This document shows, in pieces, positions 48,644-59,819 of a DNA stretch of 60,000 nt (the first letter of the stretch is position 1; every line of letters starts with the position of its first letter). The position numbers were made by a program, and so were the translations under genes. Where the stretch lies: positions 2,172,001 through 2,232,000 of the forward strand of contig NW_026970820.1 in NCBI RefSeq assembly GCF_963678635.1, written 5' to 3'. The notes under the pieces were generated by a model. That model did not search any database. It saw only the letters and a list, made by a program, of their open reading frames with translations, and was not told where the DNA came from. The DNA comes from Symsagittifera roscoffensis. Taxonomy: Eukaryota > Xenacoelomorpha > Acoela > Convolutidae.

Positions 48644-50854
48644 CACCCTCAAGGTCACGTGTTGGATTTTTGTTTTTGGTATTTTCTGAAACCAAAAGAG
48701 AGCATCGTCATGCATCGACATCATGTGCTCAAGCAAATACGTGGTCTTCTATGCATTCCCATCCGCAATGCGCCCTTCGGGCGCAAATGCCAATGCTCAA
48801 TTAATTTTGCCAGGTGAAAATTTTTTAAAGAAAAATTCTGCTAAATTTTAACTTAAACTACCACCAAAAAACGCAACGATTTCAAAGTGTGAAACAATCA
48901 AGTTTTTGCTAATACCGGGCATGCAGTGAGACTGATTTCGGCAAAATTAAATTGAAAAATGAAGGAAATGGAAAGAAAAAAAATTGTTAAAAATAAGAAC
49001 GCATTATCAAAAACTTATTTGATCTGCGCTAATGTCATAATTCCGATCAGGCTGATTTCAGATTTTAAGCGTAGGGCTTACAGTTACGGCTGCTCTCTCT
49101 ACAGGTCCCAGAGGGACCGAGTGAGCATCCTACCTCGATCCAGGATAACGGATAGTTGTTTTTAGTTTTTCACAATTTTTTTTTCACTAATGCTTGTTTT
49201 CACTTCCTCATTAGAAGCTGTATAAATTTTTAGAAAAACTGATTTTAATAATCAATGCTTCCAAGAACAACTGATGTTAGGCGGTTACAAATGCGGTTGG
49301 TGAAAAGTAGTAAGGGATAATGATGAGAAAAATTGCAAGTTTTCAAATGAATTTAAGAACAGTTTTTTTCTTTTTTTCTTTTGTAAATCGGGAGAAATGA
49401 ATCAGTTTTTTTTTAGTTTTCCTCGCACCAACCACTGTTATTAAATATAGAAGATTCATGTTCTAGCCGTTAATAACAATTTGGCAGAAAAAACATCAAT
49501 ATGATGTAAAATGTTTTAAAAAAGAGAAAAATTTAAAAATTATGTTTTTTTTTTAGAAAAAAAAAATTGTAATTTTCAAAATTGAAAAAAAGTGAAAATT
49601 AATTGCCTATTACGGTTCAGCGTACCCAATTTAGTGGGTCTAGCATTTTAAATTACCAAAAAACGTTGAAAATTGTAGATTTTATGAAGTTTTCATTTTG
49701 GCTATTTTCCTTGTCGCCTCCACTTAAGGCACCTTTGAGCCAACTTGAGAAACTGGAACCTAAACAAGCTACACAGATAGTCTGAATGAGCCATTTTCAG
49801 CTTGAAAACACGCCTGGAAGAAAAAAAACTGTAGAAAAGAATGAAAATTTTGAACTTTAACCTTTTTTCTTCTTCAAATGGCAATACTTAGAAAAAATTT
49901 TCAGCTGAAAAGTTCAAAAAAAATCAAAAAATTCAAATTTTGAAAAAAATTTAAAAAAATCTCATCATTCTGTTTATTGGAGTCTTCGAGGTTTTGGAAG
50001 ACCTTATCTGGCGGCTAACAACAAGTGGATCACTTATTTTAAAATTTTGAGAAAGGTCAAAAAAACATGTTTTTTCGACTTTTTTGACAGAATTTCGAAA
50101 GCAATATCTTGGCTAAAAACAAGAATGAGGGCCTAAAGTTAGTACAAACAGTACTCCCACATAAGGTACATTATGTTGGAAACAAAAAATTTACTCTGAC
50201 TCAAAAATCGTTTTTTAACTTTATTTCTGAACAAGAAATTGAAAAGAAATCAAAAACTTAAAAATTTTTTGAAAAAAATGATTGTTTTGAAAAAGTGCCA
50301 ATTTTTAGCTGAAACTTTTCATTTTAGCTAATAAAGCCAGAGCAATGCCCTTTAAGCTCAAATAAATTAATTATGCAAATTATTTTCAAGTTTTTTCGTT
50401 AAAGCCTTTTATTTTGAAAAAGTATTCAAAAATGGGTAAAAAAAAGTCAAAAAAATCAATTTTCTCCGATTCAAAAACCTCCACTACCATGATGATTAGT
50501 GCGTTAGATAGGACTGCTGAGATCAATTTAGACGTTTTTTCATAAGTATATCGAAATTTTTACTTATTTTTGAGAATTAAGCAAAATAAAAACTTTTCCC
50601 AAATTGGGCAAAAAGCCCAAATTAGCCCAAACACCTGTTAAAAATTGTTGGGTCAAAAAATCACAAAAGGAAACCCCTATTCGTTTGACATTTTAGGGCC
50701 GCATGCAAAAAATTAGACCAATCTAACCTGACAATTTCGAGAATCGACTTTTTTGTCAAAATTCTCTAAAGACCAATTTAGGGAGATTACTTGTACCGGT
50801 GGGGGCCCTACCCCACCTAAAAAATTTTTGAAATGCTGGAACGCGGCCACCTAG
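48644..50854 (+). repeat. U30: epsilon-family unit, shortened tail type H (2211 bp)
   Basis: The prefix CACCCTCAAG continues TCACGTGTTGG, so only CACGTG of the palindrome remains. The head hairpin is at 48770-48784 and the second stem-loop at 49091-49127. GCATGC is at 48919-48924 and 50701-50706. The tail changes to a sub-type with one C fewer in the loop, stem-loop 50798-50817, preceded by TTGTCAAAATTCTCTAAAGACC. U31 and U32 have the same tail. Confidence 0.95.
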
Positions 50855-53069
50855 CACCCTCAAGGTCACGTGACTTACTTTTGTTTTTGGTATTTTCTGA
50901 AACCAAAAGAGAGCATGGTCATGCATCGACATCATGTGCTCAAGCAAATACGTGGACTCCTACGCATTCCCATTCGCAATGCGCACTTCGGGCGGAAATG
51001 CCAATGCTCAATTAATTTTGCCAGGTGAAAATTTTTTACAGAAAAATTCGGATAAATTTTTACTGAAACTACCACCAAAAAACGCAAAGATTTCAAAGTG
51101 TGAAACAATCAAGTTTTTGCTAATACCGGGCATGCAGTCAGACTGATTTCGGCAAAAATAAAATGGAAAATGAAAGAAATGGAAAGAAAAAAAATTGTTC
51201 AAAATAAGAACGCAACATCAAAAACGTATTTGATCTCCGCTAATGACAAAATTATGATCAGGCTGATTTCAGATTAAAGCGTACAATTTAAGGTTACGGA
51301 TGCTCCCTCTAACGGTCCCAGAGGGACCGAGTGAGCATCCTACCTCGATCCAGGACAACGGATAGTTGTTTTTAGTTTTTCATAAAATTTATTTTTCTTT
51401 AATGCTTGTTTTCATTTTCTCATGAGAAGCTGTAGACATTTCAAAACATTTTGATTTCATTAAACAATGGTTCCCAAAACAACTGACAATGGGTGCTTAA
51501 AAATACGGTTGGTTAAAACTGGTAAGGGATAATGTTGAGAAAAATTGTAAGCTTTCAAGAAGTTTAAAAAAAACAGTTTCTTTTCTTCTTTTTTTTGTTA
51601 AATCAGAAATCAATCAAATTTTTTAGATTTATCTTAAAACAACTATTATTTTTAAGTAATGAAGATTCCTGTTCTAGCCTTTTATAACACGTTGGCAGAA
51701 AAAAAAACATCAAACTGTTTGAAAATGTTTTGAAATAAAGAAAAATTAAAAAGTGTTTTTTTTTGGAAAAAATTAAAAAAATAGTAAATTTCAAAATTGA
51801 AAAAAAGTGAAAATTAATTGCATAATACGATTCAACGTACCCAACTTAGTGGGTCTAGCATTTTAAATCACCAAAAAAGGTTGAAAATTGTAGATTTTAT
51901 GAAGTTTTCATTCTGGCTATTTTTCCTTGTTGCCTCCACTTAAGGCACCTTTGAGCCAACTTGAGAAACTGGAACCTAAACAAGCTATACAGATAGTCTG
52001 ATTGAGCCATTTTCAGCGTGATAACACGCCTGGAAGAAAAAAAACTCCAGAAAAGAAAGATAATTTTGAACTTTAACCTTTTTTCTTCTTCAAATGGCGA
52101 AACTTAGAATAATTTTTCAGCTGAAAAGTTCAAAAAAAATCAAAAAATTCAAATTTTGAAGAAATTTAAAAAAATCTCATCAGTCTGTTCATTGGAGTCT
52201 TCGAGGTTCTGGGAGACCTTATCTGGCGACTAACAACAAGTGGATCACTTATTTTAAAATTTTGAGAAAGGTCAAAAAAACATGTTTTTTCGACTTTTTT
52301 GACAGAATTTCGAAAGCAATATCTTGGCTAAAAACAAGAATGAGGGCCTAAAATTAGTACAAACAGTACTCCCACATAAGGTACATTAGGTTGGAAACAA
52401 AAAATTTACTCTGACTCAAAAATCGTTTTTTAACTTTATTTCTGAACAAGAAATTGAAAAGAAATCAAAAACTTAAAAATTTTTTGAAAAAAATGATTGT
52501 TTTGAAAAAGTGCCAAATTTTAACTGAAATTTTTCATTTTAGCTAATAAAGCCAGAGCAATGCCCTTTAAGCTCAAATAAATTAATTATGCAAATTATTT
52601 TCAAGTTTTTTCGTTAAAGCCTTTTATTTTGAAAAAGTATTCAAAAATGGGTAAAAAAAAGTCAAAAAAATCAATTTTCTCCGATTCAAAAACCTCCACT
52701 ACCATGATGACTAGTGCGTTAGATGGGACTGCTGAGATCAATTTAGACGTTTTTTCATAAGTATATCGAAATTTTTACTTATTTTTGAGAATTAAGCAAA
52801 ATAAAAACTTTTCCCAAATTGGGCAAAAAGCCCAAATTAGCCCAAACACCTGTTAAAAATTGTTGGGTCAAAAAATCACAAAAGGAAACCCCTATTCGTT
52901 TGACATTTTAGGGCCGCATGCAAAAAATTAGACCAATCTAACCTGACAATTTCGAGAATCGACTTTTTTGTCAAAATTCTCTAAAGACCAATTTAGGGAG
53001 ATTACTTGTACCGGTGGGGGCCCTACCCCACCTAAAAAATTTTTGAAATGCTGGAACGCGGCCACCTAG
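50855..53069 (+). repeat. U31: epsilon-family unit, shortened tail type H (2215 bp)
   Basis: GTCACGTGAC is at 50865-50874. The head hairpin at 50981-50995 is degraded (GCGCAC-TTC-GGGCGG). The second stem-loop is extended to GGATGCTC / GAGCATCC at 51298-51340, one more pair than the GGCTGCTC seen elsewhere. GCATGC is at 51130-51135 and 52916-52921. The tail stem-loop is at 53013-53032. The region 51360-51800 is clearly more diverged than the rest of the unit. Confidence 0.95.
51298..51340. other. Epsilon second stem-loop, extended copy
   Basis: GGATGCTC (51298-51305) pairs with GAGCATCC (51333-51340); inside, GGTCCC-A-GAGGGACC offers a further hairpin. Other copies read GGCTGCTC, losing one pair. 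It lies about 440-450 bp after the junction, roughly where the 38-bp palindrome sits in the 1.6-kb units relative to the head hairpin. Confidence 0.82.
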
Positions 53070-55277
53070 CACCCTCAAGGTCACGTGACTTATTTTTGTT
53101 TCTGGTATTTTCTGAAACCAAAAGAGAGCGTGGTCATGCATCTACATCATGTGCTCAAGCAAATACGTGGACTTTTACGCATTCCCATTCGCAATGCGCC
53201 CTTCGGGCGCAAATGCCAATGCTCAATTAATTTTGCCAGGTGCAAATTTTTAAAGAAAATTTCTGATGAATTTTAACTTAAACTACCAACAAAAAACGCA
53301 AAGATTTCAAAGTGTGAAACAATCAAGTGTTTGCTAATACCGGGCATGCAGTGAGACTGATTTCGGCAAAATAAAATAGAAAATGAAGGAAATGGAAAGA
53401 AAAAAATTGTTCAAAATAAGAACGCATTATCAAAAACTTATTTGATCTCCGATAATGTCATAATTCCGATCAAGCTGATTTCAGATTTTAAGCGTAGAGT
53501 TTACGGTTACGGCTGCTCCCTCTACAGGTCCCAGAGGGACCGAGTGAGCATCCTACGTCGATCCAGGATAACGGATAGTTGTTTTTAATTTTTCACAAAA
53601 TATTTTTTCACTAATGCTTGTTTTCAATTCCTCATGAGAAGCTGTTTAAATTTTAAAAAATTGATTTTATTAATCAATGCTTCCAAGAACAACTGATTTT
53701 AGTGGGTTGCAAATGCGGTTGGTGAAAACTTGTAAGGGATAATGATGAGAAAAATTTTAAGTTTTCAAATGAATTTAAAAACAGTTTTTTTCTTTTTTTC
53801 TTTTGTAAATCGGGAGAAATGATTCAGTTTTTTTAAGTTTTCCTCGCACCACCCACTGTTCATAAGTAATGAAGATTCCTGTTCTAGCCGTTTATAAAAC
53901 TTTGGCAGAAAAAACATCAATATGATGTAAAATGTTTTAAAAAAGAGAAAAAAATAAAAATTATGTTTTTTTTTTAAAAATCTAAAATTTGTAATTTTCA
54001 AAATTGAAAAAAAGTAAACATTAATTGCATATTACGATTCAACGTACCCAACTTAGTGGGTATAGCATTTTGAATTACCAAAAAATGTTGAAAATTGTAG
54101 ATTTTATGAAGTTTTCATTTTGGCTATTTTTCCTTGTCGCCTCCACTTAAGGCACCTTTGAGCCAACTTGAGAAAGTGGAACCTAAACAAGCTATACAGA
54201 TAGTCTCTATGAACCATTTTCAGCGTGATAACACGCCTGGAAGAAAAAAAGTTCCAGAAAAGAAAAAACATTTTGAACTTTAACCTTTTTTCTTCTTCAA
54301 ATGGCGATACTTAGAAAAAATTTTCAGCTGAAAAGTTCAAAAAAAATCAAAAAATTCAAATTTTGAAAAAATTTTAAAAAAATCTCATCATTCTGTTTAT
54401 TGGAGTCTTCGAGGTTTTGGGAGACCTTATCTGGCGGCTAACAACAAGTGGATCACTTATTTTAAAATTTTGAGAAAGGTCAAAAAAACATGTTTTTTCG
54501 ACTTTTTTGACAGAATTTCGAAAGCAATATCTTGGCTAAAAACAAGAATGAGGGCCTAAAGTTAGTACAAACAGTACTCCCACATAAGGTACATTAGGTT
54601 GGAAACAAAAAATTTACTCTGACTCAAAAATCGTTTTTTAACTTTATTTCTGAACAAGAAATTGAAAAGAAATCAAAAACTTAAAAATTTTTTGAAAAAA
54701 ATGATTGTTTTGAAAAAGTGCCAATTTTTAGCTGAAACTTTTCATTTTAGCTAATAAAGCCAGAGCAATGCCCTTTAAGCTCAAATAAATTAATTATGCA
54801 AATTATTTTCAAGTTTTTTCGTTAAAGCCTTTTGTTTTGAAAAAGTATTCAAAAATGGGTAAAAAAAAGTCAAAAAAATCAATTTTCTCCGATTTAAAAA
54901 CCTCCACTACCATGATGATTAGTGCGTTAGATAGGACTGCTGAGATCAATTTAGACGTTCTTTCATAAGTATATCAAAATTTTTACTTATTTTTGAGAAT
55001 TAAGCAAAATAAAAACTTTTCCCAAATTGGGCAAAAAGCCCAAATTAGCCCAAACACCTGTTAAAAATTGTTGGGTCAAAAAATCACAAAAGGAAACCCC
55101 TATTCATTTGACATTTTAGGGCCGCATGCAAAAAATTAGACCAATCTAACCTGACAATTTCGAGAATCGACTTTTTTGTCAAAATTCTCTAAAGACCAAT
55201 TTAGGGAGATTACTTGTACCGGTGGGGGCCCTACCCCACCTAAAAAATTTTTGAAATGCTGGAACGCGGCCACCTAG
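53070..55277 (+). repeat. U32: epsilon-family unit, shortened tail type H (2208 bp)
   Basis: GTCACGTGAC is at 53080-53089. The head hairpin GCGCCC-TTC-GGGCGC is at 53196-53210 and the second stem-loop at 53514-53550. GCATGC is at 53344-53349 and 55124-55129. The tail stem-loop is at 55221-55240. Confidence 0.95.
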
Positions 55278-57491
55278 CACAATCAGGTACTAGTGGTGGA
55301 TGTTTGTTTTTCGTATTTAGTCAAACCAAAAGAGAGCGTGGTCATGCATCGACATAATGTGCTCAAGCAAATATGTGGACTTCTACGCATTCCCATTCGC
55401 AATGCGCCCTTCGGGCGCAAATGCCAATGCTCAATTAATTTTGCCAGGTGAAAATTTTTTAAAGAAAAATTCTGATAAAATTTAATTTAAACTACCACCA
55501 AAAAACGCAAAGATTTCAAAGTGTGAAACAATCCAGTTTTGGCTAATACCGGGCATGCAGTGAGACTGATTTTGGCGAAAATAAAATGGAAAATGAAGGA
55601 AATGGAAAGAAAAAAATTGTTCAAAATAAGAACGCAACATCAAAAACTTATTTGATATCCGCTAATGTCATAATTCCGATCAGGCTGATTTCAGATTTTA
55701 AGCGTAGATTTTACGGTTACGGCTGCTCTCTCTACAGGTCCCAGAGGGACCGAGTGAGCATCCTACCTCGATCCAGGATAACGGATAGTTGTTTTTAAAT
55801 TTTCACAAGTTTTTTTTTCACTAATGCTTGTTTTCAATTCCTCATGAGAAGCTGTATAAATTTTAAAAAATTGATTTTTTTAATCAATGCTTCCAAGAAC
55901 AACTGATGTTAGGCGGTTACAAATGCGGTTGGTGAAAACTAGTTAGGGATAATGATGAGAAAAATTGTAAGTTTTCAAATGAATTTAAAAACAGTTTTTT
56001 TCTTTTTTTCTTTTGTAAATCGGGAGAAATGAATCAGTTTTTTTTTAAGTTTTACTCGCACCACCCACTGTTCCTAAGAAATGAAGATTTCTGTTCTAGC
56101 CGTTTATAACACTTTGGCAGAAAAAACATCAATATGATGTAAAATGTTTTAAAAAAGAGAAAAAGTTAAAAATTATGTTTTTTTTTTTAAAATCAAAAAA
56201 TTGTAATTTTCAAAAATGAAAAAAAGTAAAAATTAAATGCATATTACAATTCACCGTACCCAACTTAGTGGGTATAGCATTTTAAATTACCAAAAAATGT
56301 TGAAAATTGTAGATTTTATGAAGTTTTCATTTTGGCTATTTTTCCTTGTCGCCTCCACTTAAGGCACCTTTGAGCCAACTTGAGAAACTGGAACCTAAAC
56401 AAGCTATACAGATAGTCTGAATGAGCCATTTTCAGCGTGATAACACGCCTGAAAGAAAACAAAACTCCAGAAATGAAAGAAAATTTTGAACTTTAACCTT
56501 TTTTCTTCTTCAAATGGCGATACTTAGAATAATTTTTCAGCTGAAAAGTTCAAAAAAAATCAAAAAATTAAAATTTTGAAAAAAATTTAAAAAAATCTCA
56601 TCAGTCTGTTTATTGGAGTCTTCGAGGTTTTGGGAGATCTTATCTGGCGGCTAACAACAAAAGGATCACTTATTATAAAAATTTGAGAAAGGTCAAAAAA
56701 ACATGTTTTTTCGATTTTTTTGACAGAATTCCGAAAGCAATATCTTGGCTAAAAACAAAAATGAGGGCCTAAAATTAGTACAAACAGTACTCCCACATAA
56801 AGTACATTAGGTTGGAAACAAAAAATTGACTCTGACTCAAAAATCGTTTTTTAACTTTATTTCTGAACAAAAAATTGTAAAAAAATCAAAAATTAAAAAA
56901 ATTTTTGAAAAAAACGATTGTTTTGAAAAAGTGCTAAGTTTTAGCTGAAACTTTTCATTTTAACTAAGAAAGCCAGAGCAATTTTCTTTAAGCTCAAATA
57001 ATTTAATTAAGCAAATTATTTTCAAGTTTTTTCGTTAATGGCTTTTATTTTGAAAAAGTATTCAAAAATGGGTAAAAAAAAGTCAAAAAAATTAATTTTC
57101 TCAGATTGAAAAACCTCCACTGCCATGATGATTAGTTCGTTCGATAGGACTACTGAGATCAATTTAGACGTATTTTCATAAGTATATCAAAATTTTTATT
57201 TATTTTTGAGAATTAAGCAAAATAAAAACTTTTCCCAAATTGGGCAAAAAGCCCAAATTAGCCCAAACACCTGTTAAAAATTGTTGGGTCAAAAAGTCAC
57301 AAAAGAAAACCCCTATTCGTTTGACATTTTAGGGCCGCATGCAAAAAATTAGACCAATCTAACCTGACAATTTCGAGAATCGACTTTTTTGCAAAATTTC
57401 TCTATAGTCCATTTGAGGGATATTACTTGTACCGGTGGGGGCCCCTACCCCACCTCAAAAAATTTTGTAATGCTGGAACGCGGCCACCTAG
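55278..57491 (+). repeat. U33: epsilon-family unit, tail type H (2214 bp)
   Basis: It reuses the U27 prefix CACAATCAGGTACTAGTGG instead of CACCCTCAAGGTCACGTG. The head hairpin is at 55404-55418 and the second stem-loop at 55724-55760. GCATGC is at 55553-55558 and 57337-57342. The tail stem-loop at 57434-57454 returns to the longer H sub-type of U27-U29. The body 56860-57170 is the most diverged of the epsilon copies in that stretch. Confidence 0.95.
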
Positions 57492-57939
57492 GGGTGCTTA
57501 ACCATCCCCACCCACCCGACCGAAGTTTTTATTGACCATTTCACGTGATCAATCGGGCTTCAATCACTGTTTTTTGTTCCATTCAGTAGTAACGGATAAC
57601 GATTTGCGATAATCAATCATGTTACAAAAACGATGGAGCAGATTTTCACTGAGCTACCTATCCAGGTTGGGTAAAGTGCCTTTTGTATCTGAAACCCTAT
57701 CTCGCAAAAACTGCAATAAAGCAAAAATCTACTCCATTTTTTATGTGTTTGCTGGCCACATTTTTGATCTGGCTCTGGTCATGACGTTGTTTAACTTATA
57801 GTCTTCCCCGACACTTTTTCTACAATCAAATATTTTTATAGAGTGAAAGGAGAGTGCCAACACAACAGCTCTGTACAAAGTAGTTTCAGAAAAATGAACT
57901 GCTTGAATCTATTTTTTTTTCTCTTTGGTTTTTGTTACG

Positions 57940-57980
57940 GATGCTCCCCACATGGGACCACAGGGGTCCCAGGGAGCATC
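57940..57980. other. U34 double stem-loop
   Basis: The outer arms GATGCTCCC / GGGAGCATC pair over 9 bp; the inner arms GGGACC / GGTCCC pair over 6 bp around ACAGG. The preceding TTACG and outer arm match the epsilon second stem-loop, while the inside is rearranged, as expected for a diverged homologue under pairing constraint. Confidence 0.87.
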
Positions 57981-58092
57981 ACATAAGGATTGAAGCAAAA
58001 GTGCAACAGTTATTTACCCGTCAATTAGGTACTCTCTTGCGGTTCAACAACCTGTATTTGAAGGAAAAAGATTCAGGGAACAGTTCAGGGCC

Positions 58093-58623
58093 GCATGCAA
58101 AAAAAAATAAGAACAATCTCACGCATGGTTTCCTGAAATTAAAGTTACTTAATTACAAATAAAAATATTCAGTATGTGTAGGAGCCTTTAACATAAAATC
58201 CTTTCAGAAAAAAGGTAAAACCTACAGTCTTTGACCAATTTTGACAATTTACTACTCTATACTCAATAAATTTTCAACGGGGAATTCAAATATGCCATCA
58301 AAATTTACTTTTACCCACTTTTGAACAATTTTATTTTTTTTTGCTAAAAAATGTTGAGTGAGAAACGTTAAAATCACTTTTTTTGAAAAAGTCAAAAAAA
58401 ATGGTCCAATACATACATGTCACAAGCCGAACTTTATGAACCCGTTTAGAATGGTTTTCATGACCAAAGACGTAAAAATTACCCATTTTGAGAAAAGTCG
58501 AAAAAACACCTTTTTGGTTAACGCTAAAAAGTGGAAAAAGTTGAAAAAGCTGGAAAAATGTTCTTAAAAAAAACATGGAAAAATGACACTGACAAACTGC
58601 CATTATCTCGTCAATTCCTGGCC
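58093..58623 (+). repeat. U34 internal repeat R1 (531 bp)
   Basis: Measured from GCATGC to the next GCATGC. The first roughly 140 bp are diverged; from ACCAATTTTGACAATTTACT (58234) onward it aligns with R2 and R3, with GTCAGAAACG-like at 58361. Confidence 0.85.
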
Positions 58624-59145
58624 GCATGCAAAAAATTGGAAAGATTAAACGAGCCGTTTCCGAGAACGAGACTTTTTTTTAGGAATTTGGCTATTAGTAT
58701 TTGTAGTAATATAGTAGTAAATGACAATAGGAAAAAAATTCGTAAAAACCACAATTTTTAACCAATTTTGATTTTTTAGTACTCTATACTTACAAAATCG
58801 ACTATGGCAAGCTCAAATATGCCATCAAACATCACTTTTTATCACTTTTGAACAATTTCATTTTTTTGATAAAAAATGTTGAGTCAGAAACGTTAAAAAT
58901 CATTTGTTTTCAAAAAGTCAAAAAAAGTTGGTCCAATCAATACAATTCACTTAGCCAAGTTTTATGAACCTGTTAAGAATGGTTTTCTTGACCAAAGACG
59001 TAAAATTTAGCCATTTTGAGAAAAGTCGAAAAAACACTTTTTTGGTTAACGCTAAAAAGTGGAAAAAGTGGGGAAAATGGTCCTAAAAATAAAACCATGG
59101 AAAAGTGACATTAACAAACTGCCATTATCGCGTCAATTGCTGGCT
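58624..59145 (+). repeat. U34 internal repeat R2 (522 bp)
   Basis: Begins GCATGCAAAAAATTGG. The landmarks ACCAATTTTG (58761) and AGAAACG (58886) lie 522-527 bp from their R1 and R3 counterparts. TTTGTAGTAATATAGTAGTAA corresponds to the TTTGTAGTAAAATAGTAGTA of gamma units. Confidence 0.88.
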
Positions 59146-59667
59146 GCATGCAAAAAATTGGAAAGATTAAACGAGTCGTTTTTGTGAACGAGACTTTTGT
59201 TTTAGGAATTTGGCTATTAGTATTTGTAGTAATATAGTAATAATTGACAATGGGAAAAAATTCGTAAAAACCACAATTTTTAACCAATTTTGATAATTTA
59301 ATACTCTATACCTACTAAATCGTCTATGGCAAGCTCAAATAAGCCATCGAAACTCACTTTTTCTTACTTTGGAACAATTTTATTTTTTTGATAAAAAATG
59401 TTGAGTCAGAAACGTTAAAAATCATTTTTTTTCAAAAAGTCAAAAATAGTTGGCCCAATCGGTACATTTCACTAAGCCACACTTTATGAACCTGTTTAGA
59501 ATGGTTTTCATGGTCAAAGTCGTAAAACTTGCCAATTTTGAGAAAAGTCGAAAAAACACCTTTTTAGTTAACGCAAAAAAGTGGGAAAAGTGGGAAAAAT
59601 GGTCTTCAAAATGAAACCATCGAAAAGTGGCATTAACAAACTGCCATTATTTCGTCAATTCAGACCC
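59146..59667 (+). repeat. U34 internal repeat R3 (522 bp)
   Basis: Close copy of R2, followed at 59668 by a fourth GCATGC that starts the standard unit 3' core (GGGAATTCTGACGAAACG) and then the tail. Unit length thus grew by internal duplication in steps of about 525 bp. Confidence 0.88.
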
Positions 59668-59764
59668 GCATGCAAAAAATTAGGGAATTCTGACGAAACG
59701 TTTTGGAGAACGTGAAAGTTTTCAGCAAAATGGTATATGTATAATTTTTATAGTACTTCTGCAC

Positions 59765-59819
59765 GGGAGGGGCCCCTACCCCTCCCTAATTGCTTTTTTT
59801 GCTACACGCGACCATCTAG
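59765..59819 (+). other. Tail module type I: 8-bp stem-loop plus CCATCTAG
   Basis: GGGAGGGG / CCCCTCCC with loop CCCCTA is the strongest tail stem in the window. The spacer is AT-rich (TTGCTTTTTTTGC) and ends ACGCGACCATCTAG. Only U34 has it. Confidence 0.87.

Larger units (their letters stand above)
57492..59819 (+). repeat. U34: hybrid unit zeta, tail type I (2328 bp)
   Basis: Prefix GGGTGCTTAACC and a head unlike any other here. A strong double stem-loop at 57940-57980 resembles the epsilon second stem-loop (TTACGGATGCTCCC). From about 58230 the body consists of a repeated segment of about 525 bp that is related to the gamma body (GTCAGAAACG, ATGGCAAGCTCAAATATGCCATC). GCATGC occurs four times: 58093, 58624, 59146 and 59668. 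The tail stem-loop at 59765-59786 is a perfect 8-bp GGGAGGGG / CCCCTCCC. It ends in CCATCTAG. It links the epsilon and gamma families. Confidence 0.92.

Noticed and set aside
1404-59786. G-quadruplex in tail modules
   Set aside because: Only one G-run per strand in each tail, so a quadruplex is not possible within one module; stem-loop pairing explains the G and C runs.
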